Below are positions 8,829 through 17,247 of a stretch of 64,000 nucleotides of DNA, piece by piece. The position numbers and the translations under genes are program-made. This DNA is from Aquirufa ecclesiirivi (GTDB lineage Bacteria; Bacteroidota; Bacteroidia; Cytophagales; Spirosomataceae), in the NCBI RefSeq assembly GCF_011250515.1, contig NZ_JAANOP010000001.1, positions 620,001-684,000 on the forward strand, given 5' to 3'. Position 1 is the first letter of the stretch; each line of letters starts with the position of its first letter. The notes under the pieces were generated by a model. The model saw only the letters and a list, made by a program, of their open reading frames with translations, made no database searches and had not been told where the DNA came from.

Positions 8829-8858
8829 AAAAAAGGCAACCGTGACGTTGCCTTTTTT
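8829..8858. terminator. Bidirectional terminator between carA and the convergent gene
   Basis: Bases 8829-8840 and 8847-8858 form a 12-bp stem with a 6-base loop. An A-run leads and a T-run trails the GC core (GGCAAC/GTTGCC), so the structure works on both strands. It lies 5 bases after the carA stop and 24 bases from the end of the convergent gene. Confidence 0.88.
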
Positions 8859-8881
8859 ATTAACTCTATATTGCTTGAAAT

Positions 8882-10303
8882 TTAAGCCAGGCTTTTTTCT
8901 GGATAACCAAATAAGGCTTTTTCCTTAATGAGCTTAACCACCGAGCTTGGAACTAAATTTTCCCATTCTCCTGAACCTTGTTGAATTAAATCCAACACTC
9001 GATCTGTACGGATTTTCATCAAATTCTCATCATATGAATGTATGTCGGCTAATTTTTCATTGTCCAATAAGTATTGGAATAAACCAGTCAAATGTGCCTC
9101 GGGTTGGAAACTTTTTAGGTTAATTAATTGCCCATTTTCATCCAAGGTAGGGTATAAATAAAGCTTGATTTTCAAACCAAATAAACTAGCAAAAGCGGTT
9201 AGTATTCCTCCTGGATATTGCGTGTAATGCTTCTCTTCAAAGATGTAATCCAAGTTTGGCATACCCATGATTAAAGCCATTTTTAAGCGACTAAACTTGC
9301 TTAAATATGCTACTAGTTTAAAGTATTCGTGGAAGTTGGAAATCAATACCGTTTGACCCAACGAACATAAAATATCCACACGGTCTAAAAAGTCCTTTTC
9401 ATTGATGTGATTACCTTCATTTTCTAGATTCCTCAGCGTTAATTCTGATACGACACAAATTTTATCATCATCAATATCGGCTTCGTTTTCAAACTGTTTA
9501 ATCCCTTTTTTGACCATGTCAGAAAAGATGTTTGTCACTGGCCTAAAACGACCACGGATGGCTACAATGTGTTTCTTCGAAAGGGCATCATAAGGTTGCA
9601 TGACATTCCCATCAGGACCAAATAAGGCCGCTTGCGTGAATCCATGCTTCACCAAGTACAAGGACATCAGCCGGTTGTCAACATCCTTAAAATCTGGACC
9701 CTCAAAACGAATCATGTCAATCTCAATTCGGTCAGGCGAAAGGTCGTCCAATAAAGAAACTAGTATTTTTTCTGGGTCAGCATGATAATGGTAGCAACCA
9801 TAAATTAAATTTACCCCAATGATTCCCAATGCCTGCTGTTGAAGAATATTATCATTATCCAACATATTAATGTGAATTACGACATCATTCACTGGGCCAT
9901 TTGGACTTAACTGAAAACGTAATCCCACCCAACCATGGGCATCATTATCTTTTTGGTAGTTTAAGGCAGAAACGGTATCCGCAAAGGAGAAGAAACGTTT
10001 CTCATCGGCTGATTCAGTCAATCGAACTTTCAATAATTTGAATTCACGATTGAGCATTTTCATCAAACGAGGCTCACAAACATATTTTCCGGATTCTTCT
10101 TCCCCATAAATGGCGTCAGAAAAAGCCATGTCATAAGCTGAAATGGTTTTAGCTATGGTACCTGATGCTCCACCTGCCTTAAAAAAGTTAGCAGCGACAT
10201 CCTGTCCTGCCCCAATTTCTGCAAATGAACCATATATACTGCGATCTAAATTGATCTGAAGGGCTTTTTGTTTCGTCCCTATGGATTTTAATTTGGCAGT
10301 CAT
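8882..10303 (-). CDS. Conserved Bacteroidota protein of unknown function
   Basis: I recognise this 473-residue protein only as a family common in Bacteroidota. It opens MTAKLKSIGTKQKALQINLD and continues with RSIYGSFAEIGAGQDVAANF and GGASGTIAKTISAYDM. As I recall, relatives carry conflicting labels such as TonB-dependent receptor or nicotinate-nucleotide adenylyltransferase. I see no barrel, no signal peptide and no (H/T)xGH nucleotidyltransferase motif, so I trust neither. It looks soluble and cytoplasmic. A TTG at 10345 would add 14 residues, but a TAACTTTG -7 box covers it, so the ATG at 10303 is preferred. The gene is convergent with carA. Confidence 0.75.
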   Translation of the reverse strand: MTAKLKSIGTKQKALQINLDRSIYGSFAEIGAGQDVAANFFKAGGASGTIAKTISAYDMAFSDAIYGEEESGKYVCEPRLMKMLNREFKLLKVRLTESADEKRFFSFADTVSALNYQKDNDAHGWVGLRFQLSPNGPVNDVVIHINMLDNDNILQQQALGIIGVNLIYGCYHYHADPEKILVSLLDDLSPDRIEIDMIRFEGPDFKDVDNRLMSLYLVKHGFTQAALFGPDGNVMQPYDALSKKHIVAIRGRFRPVTNIFSDMVKKGIKQFENEADIDDDKICVVSELTLRNLENEGNHINEKDFLDRVDILCSLGQTVLISNFHEYFKLVAYLSKFSRLKMALIMGMPNLDYIFEEKHYTQYPGGILTAFASLFGLKIKLYLYPTLDENGQLINLKSFQPEAHLTGLFQYLLDNEKLADIHSYDENLMKIRTDRVLDLIQQGSGEWENLVPSSVVKLIKEKALFGYPEKSLA

Positions 10304-10342
10304 AGACGAATGAGTTTGTTGATTACGAAGGCTACTACTTAG

Positions 10343-10350
10343 CAAAGTTA
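10343..10350 (-). promoter_or_regulatory. Bacteroidota -7 box (TAACTTTG)
   Basis: On the minus strand this site reads TAACTTTG, a match to the TAnnTTTG -7 consensus of Bacteroidota. It would start transcription near 10336, about 33 bases before the ATG at 10303. The -33 region is a poor match. The site matters because it rules against the upstream TTG as the start codon. Confidence 0.45.
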
Positions 10351-10396
10351 TATAATTATCCTGCTATTTACATGATTTTCTTGAAAACATCCTAAC

Positions 10397-11257
10397 CTAT
10401 TCAGTCCATCTTTTTGATTTATGGTATAAGGTTAAGCCTGCCATCGGGGTCTCGCTGATATTTCCCAAGAGATAACGATTTTTTCTAAGTACTTGTTTCA
10501 AAATATCCGAATAATAAAAGGCTATGGAGCCAGTGAAGTGAATTTTTTGAGTTTCAACTTCAGCATATTTGCAAACATATAAACGGATGAACTCTTGAAA
10601 TGCGTGTTCAATCAATTGATAACAGAATGGGTGCTTGCGGTGATCAAACAAAAATTTAGAAAATCCAGCAAACCATCGATTAGGATATTCACCTTGATAC
10701 GCTTTGGATAAAATCTCTAATCGATTCAACTCTCCATATCGTTTGACAAATAAATCACGAAGGTCTTGTGGCAGGTCATGGTGCAAATAGGCTAATATTA
10801 GCAGCTTTCCTAAGTGCCCACCACTACCTTCATCACCCAACCAAAAGCCCAAAGGGGGGATTTGCTCCTTAATACTCTCCCCATCAAAAAAACCTGAATT
10901 AGACCCAGTTCCCAAGATGCAAGCAATTCCCGAATCATCTCCGCACAGCGATCTGGCAGCAGCTATTAAATCATTGTCTACTTGAATAGTCTTTACTCCT
11001 GAAAAATATGGGCTGAGCCAATTCCGTATGATCTCTCTTTTGGAATCATCGGTAATGCCAGTGCCATAATAGTAAATCTCCTCAACCGTAAGTGTACTTA
11101 GTTGAGATAGAACATCCTTCTGAGAAGCTTGTATTTCTTCTGCTGTTTGATAATAGGGGTTGATTCCCAAGGAATGAAAACGTTGATATGCTTCCTGTGG
11201 AGATGAAATATACCTCCATTCTGTTTTACTTGAACCGCTTTCAATGAGTAAAATCAT
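10397..11257 (-). CDS. BadF/BadG-type ATPase, probable N-acetylglucosamine kinase
   Basis: The 286-residue protein belongs to the ASKHA fold family that contains BadF-type ATPases and eukaryotic-type GlcNAc kinase. The phosphate-1 loop is MILLIESGSSKTEWRYI. The central Gly-rich segment is ACILGTGSNSGFFDG, followed by LGFWLGDEGSGGHLGKLL, which is typical of GlcNAc kinase-like members. The likely reaction is ATP-dependent phosphorylation of an amino sugar for salvage of wall or glycan sugars; substrate choice is inference. It lies 4 bases after the cytochrome b5-like gene and is probably cotranscribed with it. Confidence 0.8.
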   Translation of the reverse strand: MILLIESGSSKTEWRYISSPQEAYQRFHSLGINPYYQTAEEIQASQKDVLSQLSTLTVEEIYYYGTGITDDSKREIIRNWLSPYFSGVKTIQVDNDLIAAARSLCGDDSGIACILGTGSNSGFFDGESIKEQIPPLGFWLGDEGSGGHLGKLLILAYLHHDLPQDLRDLFVKRYGELNRLEILSKAYQGEYPNRWFAGFSKFLFDHRKHPFCYQLIEHAFQEFIRLYVCKYAEVETQKIHFTGSIAFYYSDILKQVLRKNRYLLGNISETPMAGLTLYHKSKRWTE

Positions 11258-11261
11258 GGGA

Positions 11262-11501
11262 TTAAATTAGTATGCCAATGGCTTGATATTTGTCAAAAAC
11301 TTGATCAGTGTGGGGAGCATCTTTCAATTCGTCGCTTAAATCTTGCCCAGCCCAATGTTCATAATGTTTACCATTTTTCCAAAGTCGGGAATGGCTCATA
11401 TCATATATTTTACCTTGGAAAGCCACCCAGATTTCTGGGCGATCTTGTCCATTCCTTAAGGCCAACTGAGCCTTAGAATAATGTGGAAGTGTTGAGTCCA
11501 A
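11262..11501 (-). CDS. Small cytochrome b5-like heme-binding protein
   Basis: This 79-residue protein matches the short bacterial cytochrome b5/steroid-binding family. It shows a YSKAQLALRNGQDRPEIWVA start, then FQGKIYDMSHSRLWKNGKHY, then EHWAGQDLSDELKDAPH. The HY.HWAGxDLS..L..APH pattern is the family hallmark, and its histidines are candidate heme ligands. No signal peptide or membrane segment is seen. The start is a TTG at 11501; no in-frame ATG exists at a suitable place. The partner gene downstream is the BadF-type kinase, 4 bases away. The physiological role is unknown. Confidence 0.75.
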   Translation of the reverse strand: MDSTLPHYSKAQLALRNGQDRPEIWVAFQGKIYDMSHSRLWKNGKHYEHWAGQDLSDELKDAPHTDQVFDKYQAIGILI

Positions 11502-11599
11502 TGCGTAGATAATTAGTACGAAACTAAATAAAAAGCACGAAAAGCCGTTTTGTAAGCAAAGATTTTTAATTTTACTTGATATTTAATGTTATCGGATTT

Positions 11600-12085
11600 A
11601 TGAAAAATACATTTCGCGTATTTGTTTCCATCTTATGTGTAAGCTTATTTGCCGCCTGTAGTAAGGATGATCCAACCCCAACTCCTCCAACCCCAACCCC
11701 TTTGGTATCTGATCTAATTAAAAAGGTTTGGTCAGCCTCCAATATACAATGGGATGGAAATGTGCAATATGATAAAACAGCCACGTCGAATTTAGTAGCA
11801 GGCTACGCCCAGTTTAAATTGGATCTAACGAGTTCTTCATCTGTTTCCTTGACAGAATATGATGGAAATAAGTTTACAGGCACATATAGCTTATCATCAG
11901 ATAATAAAACATTGACTTTGTCGAGCTTAAAAACAAGCGATGGTACAGAGCCTACGGGTACCGGTGGTACATTAGCCTTTACCATTTCAGGAGTACCTAC
12001 AGCCAGTAGCTTGGTGATTGAATCTACCACCGCATACGTAAAAGCAAGTAATAAAAAGATTAGGTTGAGCTTAGTCAATCCTTAA
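11600..12085 (+). CDS. Small lipoprotein of unknown function
   Basis: This 161-residue protein starts MKNTFRVFVSILCVSLFAAC; the last residue is the lipobox Cys of a type II signal peptide. A Pro/Thr linker (DDPTPTPPTPTPLV) follows, then a compact domain rich in Thr, Ser and Leu (TLSSLKTSDGTEPTGTGGTL, FTISGVPTASSLVIE). Such lipocalin-like or DUF-type lipoproteins are common in Bacteroidota; I cannot assign a family. It stands alone between a divergent operon and thiL and ends with its own terminator. The ATG at 11600 places the signal peptide correctly; an earlier TTG does not. Confidence 0.75.
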   Translation: MKNTFRVFVSILCVSLFAACSKDDPTPTPPTPTPLVSDLIKKVWSASNIQWDGNVQYDKTATSNLVAGYAQFKLDLTSSSSVSLTEYDGNKFTGTYSLSSDNKTLTLSSLKTSDGTEPTGTGGTLAFTISGVPTASSLVIESTTAYVKASNKKIRLSLVNP

Positions 12086-12101
12086 TCACAAATTAATCAT
12101 G

Positions 12102-12126
12102 AGGCCGCCTCATTGGGCGGCTTTTC
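12102..12126 (+). terminator. Terminator after the lipoprotein gene
   Basis: GCCGCC at 12104-12109 pairs with GGCGGC at 12116-12121 over a 6-base loop, followed by four T. It lies 18 bases after the lipoprotein stop and only a few bases before the thiL ATG at 12133. thiL therefore needs its own promoter, readthrough, or a start within this structure. Confidence 0.75.
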
Positions 12127-12132
12127 TAGTTT

Positions 12133-13158
12133 ATGGAGAAAAGAACAGAAATTGGGTCTTTAGGAGAATTTGGTCTCATTCAGCGTTTGGCAGGAGGATT
12201 TACAGCACATCAACCATGGACATCCATTGGGATAGGGGATGATGCAGCGGGTTTAGAAACCAATGGTTTTAAAGTCGTATCTACGACTGAATTAATCATA
12301 GAGGGAGTACATTTTGATTTGTCATATACGCCTTTGAAGCATTTGGGTTTTAAGGTAACCAGTATGGCTCTTTCAGATATTGCGGCGATGAATGCCATCC
12401 CTGCTCAGCTTTCTGTGGGCCTAGGCCTCAGTAATCGCTTTTCAGTGGAAGCTGTAGAGGAGTTATATGAAGGAATAAAATTAGCCTGTGAAGAATACAA
12501 AATTGATTTAGTCGGTGGCGACACCACGTCATCTCCCCAAGGTTTGATCATTTCAGTGAGTGCCTTGGGCTTGGTCGCAGAAGATCAGCTCGTGAAGCGA
12601 AGTGGAGCAAAACCCAACGATGTTATTTGCGTAACAGGTGATTTAGGGGGAGCCTTGATGGGTTTGCAATCATTGGAAAGAGAGAAACAAGTATACCTAG
12701 CCAATCCTGCTATGCAGCCGGAATTGAATGAAAAGAACTATGTAGTGATGCGACAACTTAAGCCCATGGCTCGTTTTGATATCATTCATGATTTAAAGGA
12801 ATTAGGGGTGGTGCCTACCTCCATGATAGATTGTTCGGATGGATTAGCTTCTGAGATTTTGCATTTATGTAATGCCTCTGGTACTGGAGCGAGGATTTTC
12901 GAAAAAAATATACCGATCGATGATGAGACTTATTTAGTGGCTACGGAATTTAGTATTAGTCCATTGACCGCCGCTTTGAATGGAGGCGAAGATTATGAAT
13001 TGGTGTTCACCATTGCACAAACTGATTTTGATAAAGTAAGTAAAATAACCGATGTTACGGCCATAGGCTACATGACGGATATTCCAAATGAACGTGTTTT
13101 GGTGATGAAATCCGAACAAGTAGTCGCTTTGACAGCCCCTGGATTTGGCCCACAATAA
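12133..13158 (+). CDS. thiL: Thiamine-monophosphate kinase
   Basis: ThiL phosphorylates thiamine monophosphate to the active cofactor thiamine diphosphate (EC 2.7.4.16). The 341-residue protein has the PurM-like fold signatures: GIGDDAAGLE near residue 35, STTELIIEGVHFDLSYTP near 50, VGGDTTSSP near 130 and CVTGDLGGALMGL near 155. DCSDGLASEI lies near 235 and the C-terminal domain has NGGEDYELVFTI near 280. Length is normal. No THI-box riboswitch is visible upstream. The wbqC-like gene starts one base after its stop, so the two may be coupled. Confidence 0.95.
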   Translation: MEKRTEIGSLGEFGLIQRLAGGFTAHQPWTSIGIGDDAAGLETNGFKVVSTTELIIEGVHFDLSYTPLKHLGFKVTSMALSDIAAMNAIPAQLSVGLGLSNRFSVEAVEELYEGIKLACEEYKIDLVGGDTTSSPQGLIISVSALGLVAEDQLVKRSGAKPNDVICVTGDLGGALMGLQSLEREKQVYLANPAMQPELNEKNYVVMRQLKPMARFDIIHDLKELGVVPTSMIDCSDGLASEILHLCNASGTGARIFEKNIPIDDETYLVATEFSISPLTAALNGGEDYELVFTIAQTDFDKVSKITDVTAIGYMTDIPNERVLVMKSEQVVALTAPGFGPQ

Positions 13159-13159
13159 T

Positions 13160-13861
13160 ATGTCAGTAGCTATCATGCAGCCGTATTTTTTTCCTTATTT
13201 GGGCTATTTTCAATTAGTTCAATCTGTGGATGATTTTGTCTTTTATGATGATGTCATGTTCATCAAAAAAGGCTGGATTAATAGGAATCAAATTTTAATG
13301 CAGCAAAATCCATTTTTATTTACCATACCATTAGAAAAGCAAAGTCAAAACAAGAGTATTCGAGAATCCAACATTTCTTGGGGCCCCGAATTTCCTACGA
13401 AATGGTTACAGCAATTGCAGTCGGCCTATAAAAAAGCCCCACAGTTTGTTCCGGTGATGGAGTTAATTGAGTCTGTTTTAAATAAAAAGCCCTCCAGCAT
13501 AGCTGATTTAGCTGCTTCTAGCGTCATGGCAACTTGGCAGTATTTGAACTTAGAGAAAAGGTTTCATTTTAGCTCAGAATTAGGTGTTTCTACAGATCTA
13601 GAACGAGCGGAAAGACTGATGGCGATAACAGAAACATTAGGTAATAAACACTATATCAATGCTAAGAATGGTCAAGAATTATATCAAAAAGAGTATTTCG
13701 CAGACAAAGGATTTCAATTAAATTTTTTAAATCAATCCTTGCCTCCTTATTCTCAGGGGAATAAACATGATTTTGTCGCTGGATTATCCATGATAGATGT
13801 ATTGATGTGGAATTCGAAACAAGATATAGTGACAATGCTTTCTGCGTATTCTTTAATTTAG
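13160..13861 (+). CDS. WbqC-like family protein
   Basis: This 233-residue protein matches the WbqC family, found in O-antigen and other surface-sugar loci. The conserved N-terminus MSVAIMQPYFFPYLGYFQLV is followed by DDFVFYDDVMFIKKGWINRN, both diagnostic. The biochemical role of the family is not firmly known; a part in sugar modification or glycan transfer is assumed. The ATG at 13160 follows the thiL stop by one base; a TTG at 13145 inside thiL is less likely. The sugar-nucleotide dehydratase downstream supports a surface polysaccharide role. Confidence 0.85.
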   Translation: MSVAIMQPYFFPYLGYFQLVQSVDDFVFYDDVMFIKKGWINRNQILMQQNPFLFTIPLEKQSQNKSIRESNISWGPEFPTKWLQQLQSAYKKAPQFVPVMELIESVLNKKPSSIADLAASSVMATWQYLNLEKRFHFSSELGVSTDLERAERLMAITETLGNKHYINAKNGQELYQKEYFADKGFQLNFLNQSLPPYSQGNKHDFVAGLSMIDVLMWNSKQDIVTMLSAYSLI

Positions 13862-13912
13862 GTAAAGGAAATCCGTTTGATAAATTTCGGTATTATTTGA
13901 TTGTAGAATTAT

Positions 13913-13920
13913 TAACTTTG
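13913..13920 (+). promoter_or_regulatory. Candidate -7 box (TAACTTTG) before the CapD-type gene
   Basis: This is an exact TAnnTTTG match 35 bases before the ATG at 13956, a plausible distance. No clear -33 element is found at the right spacing, so confidence is limited. Confidence 0.35.
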
Positions 13921-13955
13921 TTATAATTCCCTTCAATAGGGAACTTTGAAAGTAA

Positions 13956-15893
13956 ATGGGCTCTATGTCACAATCTTTATTCCTTAGAAAATACTCCAAT
14001 ACCTTCCTATCCAGGTGGTTAGTGTTTACTTTTGATTTGGGGATTGTGGTTTTTTCCTTTTCTGTGGCGACCTTACTTCGCATGAATTTTCGCTTAACAG
14101 ACATTAATTTCGATGTTTTTAAGTACCATTTCTTATTCCTTTTTACTTTTAGGGCGCTGTCTTTTTTGTATTTCCAATCCTACACCGGAATAATTCGTCA
14201 TACCAGTATAGAGGATGCCGTTATTATTTTAAAAGCTGTTTTTACTGGGACTTTCTTCGCTACCATTCTCTCTTTGGTCGTGCGTTATTACTTCAATCTG
14301 GACACCTTGTTTTATGTTCCTTTGTCCATTTTAGTTATTGATTTCTTTATCTGTTTATTCTTAATGGTTTCATTAAGATTTTGGGTTAAATCATTCTATG
14401 AATCCTTTATTAGGGAATTTAGGCCATCTGTCGGGATATTGATTTATGGGGCTGGGTACTCAGGAATGTTAACCAAAAATGTGATAAACAATGATCGAAG
14501 CATTAATTATACCATATTAGGTTTTATTGATGATAATGAATCCAAGATAGGAAAGACCATTGAAGGTATTCGGGTTTACAGTTTGACGGAAGCCATGGAT
14601 AAGTTTGTGGAAAAAACGGATGGGCTTGAAGTTATTATGGCCATCAATAATATTTCGCTTAAGGTGAAAAAGCGAATTACTGATACTTTTTTGGATCGGG
14701 GAGTAGTGGTTAAAATCCTTCCTCCTGTAGAAAAATGGGTAGGAGGCGAGTTTGCCGTCAATCAAATTCATAATGTAAAAATTGAAGATTTACTAGGCCG
14801 TGATGTTATTCAAATGAATAACAAGCAAGTCGGAGAGCAATTATACAGCAAAACCATTTTAGTTACTGGTGCGGCTGGGTCTATTGGAAGTGAAATAGTG
14901 CGACAATTAGTTGCATACTTGCCGGCATCCCTCATTTTAGTTGATCAGGCTGAATCTGGCTTATTTGACCTCGAATTTGAAATCTCATCAAGTATTCCCA
15001 TTAATACGAAGCTGTCCGTATATGTAGCCGATGTAACGGACCAAAAACGTATGTCTCGGATAATTTCAGCCCATAAGCCTAACTTTATTTTTCATGCAGC
15101 TGCCTATAAGCATGTTCCATTGATGGAAAGTAATCCTTACGAGGCTGTTCGGATTAATGTCTTGGGAACTAAAATACTTTCGGAGTTAGCAGCCGAATAT
15201 CATGTCGAGCGTTTCGTGATGGTTTCTACTGACAAAGCAGTGAATCCAACCAACGTTATGGGTGCTACAAAGCGATTAGCCGAAATGTACACCCAATCCA
15301 TGAATCATTTGGAGGGTATCTCCACCAAATACATTGCCACCCGATTTGGCAATGTATTAGGATCTAGTGGGTCTGTGATTCCTTTATTTAAAAAACAAAT
15401 CGAACGTGGAGGGCCAGTCACTGTTACTCACCCAGATATCACCCGATATTTCATGACTATTCCAGAAGCTTGTGAATTAGTTTTGGAGGCAGCTACCATG
15501 GGAAATGGGGGTGAAGTGTTTGTATTTGATATGGGTGATTCGGTAAAAATCATCGACTTGGCTAAAAAGATGATAACCCTGAGTGGATTACGAGTAGACC
15601 GAGACATTGAAATTAAGTTTTCAGGTTTACGCCCAGGAGAGAAATTATATGAAGAGTTGTTGAATAACAATGAAAACACCTTGCCAACACATCATCCTAA
15701 GATTTTAATTGCCAAAGTAAATACACCAAGTTATTCTTATATGGAGATTCAATCCAATGAATTAGAACATATATTGGAACATGGAACAAGTAATCAACTA
15801 GTTTCAAAAATCAAGGATATTATTCCAGAATATAAATCCAATAATTCTGTTTTCGAACAGTTAGATAAAGTTTCAATCCGTTCCAAAGGCTAG
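13956..15893 (+). CDS. Membrane-bound UDP-sugar 4,6-dehydratase, CapD/WbpM type
   Basis: The 645-residue protein belongs to the CapD/WbpM/PglF family that makes 4-keto-6-deoxy UDP-sugars for surface glycans. Residues about 20-150 hold four membrane segments. A Rossmann-like domain follows (LIYGAGYSGMLTKNVI, about residue 170). The second Rossmann domain begins about residue 300 with VTGAAGSIGSEIVRQL, the NAD-binding loop. The catalytic region is VSTDKAVNPTNVMGATKR, with the Thr-Asp-Lys motif of the long-chain family. HAAAYKHVPLMESNP and GLRPGEKLYEELL are also typical. Sugar specificity cannot be told. Its TAG stop shares the CTAG at 15890-15893 with the convergent gene. Confidence 0.92.
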   Translation: MGSMSQSLFLRKYSNTFLSRWLVFTFDLGIVVFSFSVATLLRMNFRLTDINFDVFKYHFLFLFTFRALSFLYFQSYTGIIRHTSIEDAVIILKAVFTGTFFATILSLVVRYYFNLDTLFYVPLSILVIDFFICLFLMVSLRFWVKSFYESFIREFRPSVGILIYGAGYSGMLTKNVINNDRSINYTILGFIDDNESKIGKTIEGIRVYSLTEAMDKFVEKTDGLEVIMAINNISLKVKKRITDTFLDRGVVVKILPPVEKWVGGEFAVNQIHNVKIEDLLGRDVIQMNNKQVGEQLYSKTILVTGAAGSIGSEIVRQLVAYLPASLILVDQAESGLFDLEFEISSSIPINTKLSVYVADVTDQKRMSRIISAHKPNFIFHAAAYKHVPLMESNPYEAVRINVLGTKILSELAAEYHVERFVMVSTDKAVNPTNVMGATKRLAEMYTQSMNHLEGISTKYIATRFGNVLGSSGSVIPLFKKQIERGGPVTVTHPDITRYFMTIPEACELVLEAATMGNGGEVFVFDMGDSVKIIDLAKKMITLSGLRVDRDIEIKFSGLRPGEKLYEELLNNNENTLPTHHPKILIAKVNTPSYSYMEIQSNELEHILEHGTSNQLVSKIKDIIPEYKSNNSVFEQLDKVSIRSKG

Positions 15894-16528
15894 ATTTTCA
15901 ACCACCTTTTTACTAGGTAAATAGCTCCAATAGTCACTATCGGAGCCGCTATCACGTCCATTGTATAATGCACATGTTGGACAAGTAATAGTGCCATTAG
16001 TAACAAGGTTAATGCAAAAGCCCATTTTTTCTCCTGAGTTTTAGGAAGAAAGAAACATACAAAAACCATAGTAGCTGTATGACCCGAAAAGAAAAGATCT
16101 TTCGTAATGGCTAAATTCTCCCCATAAATAAAAATTTCAGCCAGAGGATCATGTAAATCCACTAAATTGAGGGGTGGATTCAATGGAATAAGATAAATGC
16201 AGCTAAGTCGAATTAGGGTTTCAAGATTGAATGCCCAAGCGAACCATAAAAAGGTATTTGGATGGGGAATTAGTCGAATGAGTAAGTAAATGACGCTACA
16301 GTAGATGATGCTAAATATGGGGTAAGAGACATTGAAAGCAGGAATATGTGCTAAGATGATGTCTTGGATTAACATACCTTCGCGCATTTGAATCCACTGA
16401 AAATAATCGTCGGCTTTCCATGGGAAAAGCATGAAAACTAGTAGGGCACTCACGAATTTCCATCGAAAAGCACTTTCCTCCCAAGCCTTTGACCAGTTTG
16501 TTCGAACAGATTGAATATAACTTTTCAT
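15890..16528 (-). CDS. PAP2-related integral membrane protein
   Basis: This 212-residue protein has about six hydrophobic segments. Near residue 150 it has FFSGHTATMVFVCFF and near residue 185 HVHYTMDVIAAPIVTIG. These match motifs C2 (SGHT) and C3 (HxxYTxDV) of the PAP2 phosphatase superfamily, in the form seen in sphingomyelin-synthase-like proteins. It may act on lipid phosphates or transfer a head group in the inner membrane; the substrate is unknown. The first PAP2 motif (KxxxxxxRP) is not evident. It ends inside the CTAG shared with the CapD-type gene. Confidence 0.75.
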   Translation of the reverse strand: MKSYIQSVRTNWSKAWEESAFRWKFVSALLVFMLFPWKADDYFQWIQMREGMLIQDIILAHIPAFNVSYPIFSIIYCSVIYLLIRLIPHPNTFLWFAWAFNLETLIRLSCIYLIPLNPPLNLVDLHDPLAEIFIYGENLAITKDLFFSGHTATMVFVCFFLPKTQEKKWAFALTLLLMALLLVQHVHYTMDVIAAPIVTIGAIYLVKRWLKI

Positions 16529-16587
16529 GCTTATCTTTGGTTCTATCTATAATTTAAGTCCGCAAAACTACGTTAAAAATTAAAATA

Positions 16588-17247
16588 ATGGAGAAATTGA
16601 TGAAAAATGCCTGGGTAATTCTCGGAATAGTAATAAGCTTTTCTCATTTTTCATGTGGAAACGCTACAAAAGATAAAATAAATACAAAAATGACAAATAC
16701 AGAATCTAGTCATGCACAACTGGAAACGATAACCTTTGGTGCCGGATGCTTTTGGTGTGTGGAGGCAGTATATCAACGGGTTAAAGGTGTACAAAAAGTA
16801 GTATCTGGATACATGGGGGGTAAAATGAAAAACCCAAGTTACCGTGATGTTTGTACAGGGCTAACAGGCCATGCTGAAGTTTGCCAATTGACCTACGACC
16901 CTAAGGTGGTCTCATTTGAAACTTTACTAGAAGTATTTTGGCAGACCCATGACCCTACTACCTTGAACCGTCAAGGGGCTGATGTAGGAACACAATATCG
17001 TTCGGCAATTTTTTATCATACAGCAGCGCAAAAAGCTGCGGCAGATCAGTGGAAGCAAAACTTGAATGCTAAAAGAGTTTTTCCAAATCCCATTGTCACC
17101 GAAATTGTAGCGGAAAGCACTTTTTATCCTGCGGAAGACTATCATCAAGATTACTTCAATCAAAACGGAGAAGAGCCTTATTGCAAAATTGTGATTAAGC
17201 CTAAGATGGATAAATTCCTTAAAGCTTTCAAGGACAAATTAAATTAG
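16588..17247 (+). CDS. msrA: Peptide-methionine (S)-S-oxide reductase, lipoprotein form
   Basis: MsrA repairs oxidized methionine (S-sulfoxide) in proteins (EC 1.8.4.11). The catalytic loop GAGCFWCVEAVYQ lies near residue 52. Other conserved parts are VVSGYMGG, GLTGHAEVCQLTYDP, FWQTHDPTTLNRQGADVGTQ, YRSAIFYH and AEDYHQDYF. Ahead of the domain is MEKLMKNAWVILGIVISFSH and then FSCGN, a signal peptide with a lipobox Cys, so the enzyme probably works in the periplasm. An internal ATG four codons later is also possible. The stop overlaps the convergent lptD stop by 4 bases. Confidence 0.95.
   Translation: MEKLMKNAWVILGIVISFSHFSCGNATKDKINTKMTNTESSHAQLETITFGAGCFWCVEAVYQRVKGVQKVVSGYMGGKMKNPSYRDVCTGLTGHAEVCQLTYDPKVVSFETLLEVFWQTHDPTTLNRQGADVGTQYRSAIFYHTAAQKAAADQWKQNLNAKRVFPNPIVTEIVAESTFYPAEDYHQDYFNQNGEEPYCKIVIKPKMDKFLKAFKDKLN

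Noticed and set aside
12086-12132. TPP riboswitch before thiL
   Set aside because: The gap is only 47 bases and holds a terminator hairpin; no THI-box core is seen.
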